DNA of 10,957 bases, taken from Anaerolineae bacterium. GTDB lineage: Bacteria; Chloroflexota; Anaerolineae; B4-G1; SLSP01. A program made the translations under genes and the position numbers. Position 1 is the stretch's first letter. Each line of letters begins with the position of its first letter. Positions 6,420 to 10,957 of the stretch are shown here, piece by piece. Location of the stretch: contig JAGPHL010000085.1 in assembly GCA_018055515.1 (NCBI GenBank), forward strand, positions 1-10,957, written 5' to 3'. The notes beneath the pieces were generated by a model. The model was not told where the DNA came from, ran no database searches, and saw only the letters and a list, made by a program, of their open reading frames with translations.

Positions 6420-7109
6420 TCATGCCTCCCGCAACACATAGCCGACGCCACGCACGGTGTGAATCAGGCGCGGATGTCCGTCGGCCTCGAGTTTTTTGCG
6501 CAAGTAGCCGACGTAAACTTCGAGGACGTTGTCGTCGCCGCCGAAATCATAACCCCAGACCGCATTGAGGAGCTGGCCCCGCTCCAACACCTGGCGCGGA
6601 TGCAGCATGAAACAGGCCAGCAGCTCGAATTCCGTGGGGGTGAGGGTCAACGGCGCGTCACCCAGGCTCGCCGTGTGGGCGACGGGGTCGAGGAACAGGG
6701 CGTTAGCGTCGGCGCCGAAGCGCAGAGGCTGTCGCTCCGGTTGCGCCGCGACGCGCCGTTGCAGCGCGTGGATGCGGGCGACGAGCTCCGGCGGGGCAAA
6801 CGGCTTGGTGAGATAGTCGTCCGCGCCGCTCTCCAACCCCTCGACGCGGTTTTCCAGGGCGTCGCGGGCGGTGAGCATCAGGATGAAAGCCCGGTTTTGC
6901 TCGGCGCGCAGGCGCTGCATCACTTCCAACCCATCCATTCCAGGCATCATCCAATCCAGGACGATGATTTCAGGGTGGCAGGCGTCTACTTGCGCCAGGG
7001 CTTCCTCGCCGTTGGACGCCGTCACCACATGAAAGCCTTCGTAGGTCAACGTGCGCTGCAACATGCGCAGCAGGCGTTGATCATCATCCACAACCAGAAT
7101 CGTAATCAT
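6420..7109 (-). CDS. OmpR/PhoB-family response regulator
   Basis: The protein has 229 residues. The receiver domain (about 1-118) has the acidic pocket Asp9/Asp10, phosphoacceptor Asp52 in VLDWMMPGMDG, Thr80 and Lys102 in TKPF. The C-terminal winged-helix DNA-binding domain (about 130-228) shows LTPTEFELLACFMLHP, the recognition-helix region NVLEVYVGYLRKKLE and the closing HTVRGVGYVL. I chose ATG 7109 (MITILVVDDD) because GGAG lies five bases upstream and it gives the standard family length. Longer in-frame forms would translate the promoter. This is the first gene of the regulator-kinase operon. PhoB-class regulators bind tandem 11-bp direct repeats, and such repeats occur on both sides of its promoter region, which suggests autoregulation and control of the divergent VTC operon. 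Confidence 0.95.
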   Translation of the reverse strand: MITILVVDDDQRLLRMLQRTLTYEGFHVVTASNGEEALAQVDACHPEIIVLDWMMPGMDGLEVMQRLRAEQNRAFILMLTARDALENRVEGLESGADDYLTKPFAPPELVARIHALQRRVAAQPERQPLRFGADANALFLDPVAHTASLGDAPLTLTPTEFELLACFMLHPRQVLERGQLLNAVWGYDFGGDDNVLEVYVGYLRKKLEADGHPRLIHTVRGVGYVLREA

Positions 7110-7161
7110 ACGCTCTCCATCCCCATCCACAGCATCCCATCGAAGCCCAACATCCAAAATC

Positions 7162-7195
7162 ATAGTATACCGTTTGCCTGAGAAATTGCTGTGAG
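7162..7195 (-). promoter_or_regulatory. Regulator-kinase promoter with two 11-bp-spaced heptamers
   Basis: On the minus strand CTCACAG (7195-7189) and TTCTCAG (7184-7178) lie exactly 11 bp apart. Eight bases later comes TATACT (7169-7164, five of six), and ten bases later the overlapping TACTAT (7167-7162). No good -35 hexamer is present at the expected spacing, as in activator-dependent promoters. The heptamers match those on the opposite strand at 7226-7265, consistent with autoregulation by the encoded regulator. Confidence 0.5.
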
Positions 7196-7225
7196 CGGCC
7201 CTCCGTAAGCAGCTCGAAGAAGTTT

Positions 7226-7265
7226 TTCTCAGCAAATTCTCAGCTCCTTCTCAAGGTTTTCACAG
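7226..7265 (+). promoter_or_regulatory. Four tandem 11-bp-phased heptamers (PHO-box-like regulator site)
   Basis: TTCTCAG (7226-7232), TTCTCAG (7237-7243), TTCTCAA (7248-7254) and TTCACAG (7259-7265) repeat at exactly 11-bp intervals with variable four-base linkers. Tandem 7+4 bp direct repeats are the known binding geometry of PhoB/PhoP-type winged-helix regulators, and TTCACAG is close to Gram-positive PhoP half-sites. The last heptamer ends exactly 10 nt before the -10 TAGGAT, as in E. coli pho promoters. The likely ligand is the regulator encoded next door. Confidence 0.65.
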
Positions 7266-7275
7266 CTTAACGGGC

Positions 7276-7281
7276 TAGGAT
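7276..7281 (+). promoter_or_regulatory. -10 element of the VTC-DUF4956-CotH operon
   Basis: TAGGAT has four of six matches to TATAAT. No -35 hexamer is needed if the heptamer array acts as the activator site in its place. Transcription would start near 7288 and leave a leader of about 63 nt before the ATG at 7351. The sequence between (7282-7350) shows nothing else apart from GAGGAG at 7333-7338. Confidence 0.45.
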
Positions 7282-7350
7282 GGAGGACGATAGTGGGGCT
7301 GGCGATGGGCAGGGGATGCGTGGAGAACAGGCGAGGAGTGAGCGCGAGCA

Positions 7351-8109
7351 ATGACGAATCTCAGTCACATCATTCGCAGTTTCAACCGTTTTGAGCTGAA
7401 ATATCTGGTGACGTTGCGCCAGGCGGAGAGCTTCAAGCGCGACCTGCGGGCCTATCTCACGCCCGATAGCAACGGCGGCGCCCGGGGCGCCTATGAACTG
7501 TCCAGCCTCTACTACGACAGCCCGGACTATCGCTGTTATTGGGAGAAAATGGACGGCATCAGATTCCGCCGCAAGTTGCGCATCCGGCACTATGAAACTG
7601 ACGCGCCGCTCACGGATGAGACGCCCGTCTTCGTGGAAATCAAACAGCGGGTGGACCGCGTGACCCAAAAGCGGCGTGCCCTCTTGCCGTACCGGGAAGC
7701 GCTGCAGCTGTGCGATGAGCGCGAGATCCCCGAACACGATCCCCGCGATAGCGCCGTGATCGAAGAAATCGCCGCGCTGATCTGGCACTACAACCTGCAT
7801 CCGGCGAGCCTCATCCATTATCGCCGCGAAGCCTGGGTGGGCGGCGATTACGACATCGGGTTGCGCGTCACCTTCGACACCGAAATGCGCTACGGCGTCA
7901 GTTTTGCCAATCCCGCCGCGCTGCGGCTCGGCAGTTCCAGCACCGAGTGCGACCTTTTCCCCCCTGCCCGGGTCATCGTCGAGATCAAAGTCAACGAGCG
8001 CATTCCCTACTGGCTCACCGAACTCATCGCCGTCCACAATCTGAATCTGGTGCGGGTGAGCAAGTATGCCCGCAGCATCGAGCTGGCGCAAGCCATGGCC
8101 AGACAGTAG
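7351..8109 (+). CDS. VTC-domain (CYTH-like) polyphosphate polymerase family protein
   Basis: The protein has 252 residues, the length of stand-alone bacterial VTC domains. In yeast Vtc4 this tunnel-shaped domain makes inorganic polyphosphate from ATP. The charged pairs that line such tunnels are visible: FELKYL with Glu15 and Lys17, SLYYDSP (52-58), the basic strand RFRRKLRIRHY (71-81), VFVEIKQR with Glu96 and Lys98, KRRA (107-110), HYRREAW (156-162), LRVTFDTEMRY (171-181), VIVEIKVNERIPYWL with Glu211 and Lys213, and SKYARS (237-242). It has no membrane segment, so it is probably cytosolic at the membrane with the next gene's product. The start ATG has GAGGAG 12 bases upstream, which is rather far. 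It is the first gene of a three-gene operon. Activity on polyphosphate is inferred from the family, not shown. Confidence 0.88.
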   Translation: MTNLSHIIRSFNRFELKYLVTLRQAESFKRDLRAYLTPDSNGGARGAYELSSLYYDSPDYRCYWEKMDGIRFRRKLRIRHYETDAPLTDETPVFVEIKQRVDRVTQKRRALLPYREALQLCDEREIPEHDPRDSAVIEEIAALIWHYNLHPASLIHYRREAWVGGDYDIGLRVTFDTEMRYGVSFANPAALRLGSSSTECDLFPPARVIVEIKVNERIPYWLTELIAVHNLNLVRVSKYARSIELAQAMARQ

Positions 8110-8122
8110 ACCAGACAGTAGA
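8099..8122 (+). repeat. 12-bp tandem duplication across the VTC stop codon
   Basis: CCAGACAGTAGA occurs twice back to back (8099-8110 and 8111-8122). The first copy contains the TAG stop of the VTC gene (8107-8109) and the second lies just downstream. It looks like a recent slippage duplication with no effect on the protein. Confidence 0.85.
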
Positions 8123-8207
8123 AAGAGAAAGGAAGGAAAAGTCCCATCCACAGGCCGCAACTCACGGTTCGTCCATCACATTTCACTTTGAACGGAGGTC
8201 TTTACCC

Positions 8208-8888
8208 ATGGAGGGTTTCAATTTTCAGGATTTGACCGGGGTCTTTTCTGTCACGGATGTCGTCCTCAGCCTGCTTTTGAGTTTCGCGTTGTGCGCGCTG
8301 ATTGGGTGGGTGTATCAAATCACCCACCGCGGCGCCTCATACACGCAGAGTTTTGTGCACACGCTGGTGCTCAACGGCATGATCGTCGCCGTCGTGATGC
8401 TGATCATCGGCTCCAACATCGCCCGCGCCTTCGCGTTAGTCGGCTCGCTGTCCATCATCCGCTTCCGCAACGCCGTCAAAGAGACGCGCGATGTGGGCTT
8501 CATCTTCTTCACCATGGCGGTGGGAATGGCCGTCGGGACGCGTTTCTATCTGCTCGCCGTGATTACCACGGTCATCGTCAGCCTCGTGGTCCTGATCATG
8601 ACGCGCTTCAACTGGTACGCCCGGCGGATGATCAGCCAGATTCTCAAAGTGCAAGTCCCCAACGACGCGCCCTTCGACACGCTCTTCAACAACGTCTTTC
8701 TTAAATACACCACGTCGTCGGAACTCATCAGCGTGGATTCCGTCCACGGCGGGGCTCTCACCGAACTCACCTACAGTGTGGGGCTGAAGAAAGCGGAGAA
8801 AATCCAGGAATTCCTGGCCGACCTCAAGCGTCTCAACGGCAACAACCGCGTCACCCTCATCGCGGGTTATAATAGCACGGATTTGTGA
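8208..8888 (+). CDS. DUF4956 membrane protein
   Basis: The protein has 226 residues. The family hallmark AFALVGSLSIIRFRNAVKET (75-94) is present. Hydrophobic segments lie at about 15-37, 48-68, 96-111 and 113-132, with the hallmark between the second and third, so it is a compact multi-span inner-membrane protein. The C-terminal about 90 residues are soluble and probably cytosolic. The start ATG has GGAGG nine bases upstream. The same frame is open back to 7947, but that part overlaps the VTC gene and is not coding. DUF4956 has no assigned biochemical role that I know of. It commonly sits beside VTC-domain and CotH genes, as here, which suggests that it anchors or transports for the VTC protein. 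That role is inference. Confidence 0.9.
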   Translation: MEGFNFQDLTGVFSVTDVVLSLLLSFALCALIGWVYQITHRGASYTQSFVHTLVLNGMIVAVVMLIIGSNIARAFALVGSLSIIRFRNAVKETRDVGFIFFTMAVGMAVGTRFYLLAVITTVIVSLVVLIMTRFNWYARRMISQILKVQVPNDAPFDTLFNNVFLKYTTSSELISVDSVHGGALTELTYSVGLKKAEKIQEFLADLKRLNGNNRVTLIAGYNSTDL

Positions 8889-8975
8889 GAAGCGTCAGAA
8901 GTGGAAACGTGTGAAGGTGTGAATGACGACTCTCTTCTCACGGCTCACTGATCTCTATTTTCCGAGGAATGCTCC

Positions 8976-10622
8976 ATGAATCTGACCCTGAGACGACACT
9001 ATCCATTGCTGGTCGCCCTGCTACTGGTGACGCTGCTGCTCATCGTGGGCCTGGGCGATCAGCGTATCGTCGCCTACACGGCGCCGGGCAAGCTTCAGCC
9101 CGAAGCGGTGACGGCGGCGCAGGCCAATTACAGCAGCGACGTCGCGCTCTTCGATGACACCGTCGCCCACAGCGTCCAGGTGCTCATGAGCACCGAGGAC
9201 TTCGAACAAATGCTCACCACTTACCGTGAGACCGGCTCGAAGGAATATTTCCACGCGGATGTCATCATTGACGGGGTGCGGGTGAACAACGTCGGCGTGC
9301 GGCTCAAAGGCAATGCCTCGCTGCGCACGGCGCTCGGCGGGCGGATGGCCGGAGAGCGTCCGCAATTCGGCGGCATGTTTGGCGGCGAGGAAGCCCTTCC
9401 CAATCCAGGCGCCGTCCCCCAAGACCGGCAGCAGCTGCGGCCGAACAGAGGCGTTCCCCCCTCGCAGCCCGGCGCGGGCGGTGAAAGACCGACGCCTCCC
9501 GCCGGCGCACTTCCAGAAGGACAAGCCCCCGTCATGCCTGAACCCGGCGCCGCGCCATTCTGGGGCGGCGGTGACGTCGGCAACAAGGGCGCCGCCGACG
9601 TCGAAGTCACCGTGGATACCAAAATCCCGCTGATGATCCGCTTCGACAAATACGTCGAAGGACAGACCTATCAGGGCTACACCCATCTGGCGCTCCGCAC
9701 CTACGGCACTTCCACCGACGCAGCGATGCTGCAGGAGCCGGTGACGAACGACGCGGCGCGCGCCATCGGCCTGCCGGTCGCCCGGACGGCTTACGCCAGC
9801 GTGCAGCTGAACGACGGGGAGAAGCAGCTCTACATCCTCTCCCAGGCGATCAATGAGCAGTATCTGCAGGAGCACTTCGAAAATCCCAACGGCGTGCTTT
9901 ACAAGGCCGAACTCGGCTCGACGCTGCGCTATCAGGGGGAAGATCCCAGCCTGTACGCCAACAGCTTCACCCAAAAAACCCGCCTCAACGACGCCGATCT
10001 GGCGCCCTTGATCGCCTTCATGCGCTTCCTCACAGAAGCGGACGACGCGACCTTCGCGGCGCAGCTGCCCGATTACTTCGACGTGGAAGCCTTTGCGACT
10101 TATCTGGCGCTCAACAATCTGCTGGTGAACACCGATTCCATTGTCGGCATGAACAACAACTATTACCTGTACTACGACGATGTAGGCGGGCGCTTCACCC
10201 TTTTGATGTGGGACGCCAACGAGAGCCTGGGCAAACTGGCGATGGGCGGCGCTTCTGCCAACTACGACATCTACGCCGGGCGAGAGGACAGCGCCACAGC
10301 CCAGGGCGGGGCCCCGATGCGCGGCGGCCTCAGGGGTGGAAGCAACACGTTGGTGAAGCGCTTCCTCGCCACCCCGGAGTTCCTGGCGCTGTATGAGCAA
10401 GAGTTGCAGCGCCTGTATCAGGAGCTCTTTGTCAGCGGGTTCCTCACCCAGCGGGTCGAGACCTACGCGGCGATGCTGCGCGAGGCCAACGCCGACGGCG
10501 CGTTGGAAGACCCCACGCTCCTGGAACAGTCCATCACCAAGACCCTGACTTTCATCGCCCAGCGCCAGGCTTACCTCGCCGGGCTGCCGCTTTTCAACAC
10601 GAGCACGACGCTCGCGCCCTGA
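8976..10622 (+). CDS. CotH kinase family protein, membrane-anchored
   Basis: The protein has 548 residues. A hydrophobic N-terminal anchor or signal (about 10-27) predicts export. The CotH kinase-like fold starts at about 60 (FDDTVAHSVQVLMS) with VNNVGVRLKGNAS (103-115), then FDKYVEGQTYQGYTHLALR (223-241), NGVLYK with Lys310 (305-310), LALNNLLVNTDS with Asp387, NNNYYLYYDD (393-402) and the metal-site strand LLMWDANESLG (409-419). A proline- and glycine-rich insert fills about 121-208. B. subtilis CotH is an atypical kinase that phosphorylates spore-coat proteins. Members outside spore formers are largely uncharacterised, so substrate and even kinase activity are open here. The start ATG has GAGGA seven bases upstream. 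It is the last gene of the VTC operon, 87 bp after DUF4956, and is followed by a strong terminator. Confidence 0.9.
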   Translation: MNLTLRRHYPLLVALLLVTLLLIVGLGDQRIVAYTAPGKLQPEAVTAAQANYSSDVALFDDTVAHSVQVLMSTEDFEQMLTTYRETGSKEYFHADVIIDGVRVNNVGVRLKGNASLRTALGGRMAGERPQFGGMFGGEEALPNPGAVPQDRQQLRPNRGVPPSQPGAGGERPTPPAGALPEGQAPVMPEPGAAPFWGGGDVGNKGAADVEVTVDTKIPLMIRFDKYVEGQTYQGYTHLALRTYGTSTDAAMLQEPVTNDAARAIGLPVARTAYASVQLNDGEKQLYILSQAINEQYLQEHFENPNGVLYKAELGSTLRYQGEDPSLYANSFTQKTRLNDADLAPLIAFMRFLTEADDATFAAQLPDYFDVEAFATYLALNNLLVNTDSIVGMNNNYYLYYDDVGGRFTLLMWDANESLGKLAMGGASANYDIYAGREDSATAQGGAPMRGGLRGGSNTLVKRFLATPEFLALYEQELQRLYQELFVSGFLTQRVETYAAMLREANADGALEDPTLLEQSITKTLTFIAQRQAYLAGLPLFNTSTTLAP

Positions 10623-10698
10623 GGGAATAAACCCACGCATCAGGCCTTACGCCGTCAGCCCGGTGCTGGCACCCATCTTGCCGGCGCAAAAATGCGAT

Positions 10699-10751
10699 AG
10701 AGAGCCGTGAGCAGAGAGCCGTTGCAGTCTCTGCTCGCGGCTCTCTCTTTT
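10699..10751 (+). terminator. Strong intrinsic terminator of the VTC-DUF4956-CotH operon
   Basis: A 19-position stem pairs 10699-10717 with 10728-10746 (AGAGAGCCG...GAGCAGAGA with TCTCTGCTC...CGGCTCTCT), all Watson-Crick apart from one central U-G pair. The loop has 10 nt and the stem is followed by CTTTT. It lies 76 bp after the CotH stop. The stretch 10623-10698 between them holds nothing I recognise. Confidence 0.88.
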
Positions 10752-10771
10752 ACCACCCATCCCTTGCCCTT

Positions 10772-10798
10772 CCCGCCGCATAGCGGGGGTACTTTTTT
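10772..10798 (+). terminator. Weak second terminator-like hairpin
   Basis: CCCGC (10772-10776) pairs with GCGGG (10783-10787), and a TTTTTT run (10793-10798) follows after five bases. The stem is short and the gap to the T-run is unusual, so it may be a backup terminator or chance. Confidence 0.3.
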
Positions 10799-10851
10799 GG
10801 GGAAAGGGCGAAAGCTACGGATCACAAAGGTTCCTCCCTTGCCGTCTGGCG

Positions 10852-10865
10852 GCCTGGCGCCAGGC
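10852..10865. repeat. 14-bp perfect palindrome
   Basis: GCCTGGCGCCAGGC is a perfect 14-bp palindrome in non-coding sequence, centred on GGCGCC and about 32 bp before the -35 of the promoter at the right edge. It could be an operator for the gene beyond the window. No T-run follows on either strand. Confidence 0.4.
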
Positions 10866-10896
10866 TGAGCCGTGCCCCCATGCAGAACGCGCGCGC

Positions 10897-10924
10897 TTGT
10901 CAGACTTCCAAGAGTGAGTATACT
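10897..10924 (+). promoter_or_regulatory. Promoter reading out of the right edge
   Basis: TTGTCA (10897-10902) is followed after 16 bp by TATACT (10919-10924). The hexamers and spacing are identical to the dehydrogenase promoter at 2332-2305. Transcription would start near 10931. No start codon with a ribosome-binding site is seen before the end of the window, so the gene lies beyond it. The rest of 10799-10957 shows only the palindrome at 10852-10865. Confidence 0.6.
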
Positions 10925-10957
10925 GAAAGCAGCTGGCGTATGATAGTAACTCGCACA

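Noticed and set aside
5603..6568. Plus-strand open frame (321 codons) opposite the kinase and regulator
   Set aside because: Antisense to an intact two-component pair and spans both genes. No motifs.
7947..8207. N-terminal extension of the DUF4956 frame into the VTC gene
   Set aside because: The extension overlaps conserved VTC coding sequence in another frame, is Arg/His/Gln-rich, and a good ribosome-binding site precedes ATG 8208.
9021..10640. Long minus-strand open frame (539 codons) opposite the CotH gene
   Set aside because: It is antisense to a gene with clear CotH motifs and a ribosome-binding site. The frame has no recognisable domain and would run through the operon's 3' end.
1..10957. 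CRISPR array, tRNA, rRNA, insertion sequence or phage attachment site
   Set aside because: No regularly spaced long repeats, no cloverleaf with GGTTCGA-type arm, no transposase or terminal inverted repeats were seen. The only phased repeats are the 11-bp regulator heptamers.

Overview
This GC-rich window (about 60% G+C) carries seven complete protein-coding genes in the sense defined below, plus the likely first codons of an eighth gene at the left edge. The gene set (RecX next to RNase Y, a GyaR-type dehydrogenase, a pentapeptide-repeat membrane protein, and a VTC-type polyphosphate polymerase / DUF4956 / CotH trio) and the recurring TTGTCA...TATACT promoters suggest a free-living bacterium. 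Chloroflexota is my best guess, but it is an inference from gene style and not from a marker gene. The complete genes are: the pentapeptide protein, the dehydrogenase, recX, rny, a histidine kinase, a response regulator, a VTC-domain protein, a DUF4956 protein and a CotH-family protein (nine in all if the two-component pair and the trio are counted gene by gene).

Layout. 1-213: non-coding, with a leftward TTGACA promoter, a small hairpin in the presumed leader and a start codon eight codons from the edge. 214-1143 (-): pentapeptide-repeat protein with two C-terminal membrane segments. 1265-2239 (-): D-2-hydroxyacid dehydrogenase (GyaR/GhrB type). 2240-2735: compact divergent promoters followed by about 420 nt of highly structured RNA ending in a strong terminator that abuts the recX ribosome-binding site. 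2736-4912 (+): recX-rny operon, closed by a terminator shared with the convergent kinase gene. 4967-7109 (-): response regulator then histidine kinase, one nucleotide apart. 7110-7350: divergent regulatory region with 11-bp-phased heptamer repeats facing both ways. 7351-10622 (+): VTC-domain polymerase, DUF4956 membrane protein, CotH-kinase-family protein, closed by a 19-bp terminator. 10752-10957: non-coding, with a promoter reading out of the window.

How it fits together. The most interesting unit is the right half. An OmpR/PhoB-class two-component system is divergently arranged with a three-gene membrane operon. Between them lie four tandem TTCTCAG-like heptamers at exact 11-bp spacing, ending exactly 10 nt before a -10 hexamer. 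Two more such heptamers, also at 11-bp spacing, precede the regulator's own promoter on the opposite strand. This is the geometry of PhoB/PhoP binding sites. I infer that the regulator controls both itself and the VTC-DUF4956-CotH operon, possibly linking phosphate or envelope signals to polyphosphate-type chemistry at the membrane. The second item of note is the unidentified structured RNA upstream of recX, which contains an 11-nt copy of the terminator's 3' arm and could therefore act as an attenuator or riboregulator.
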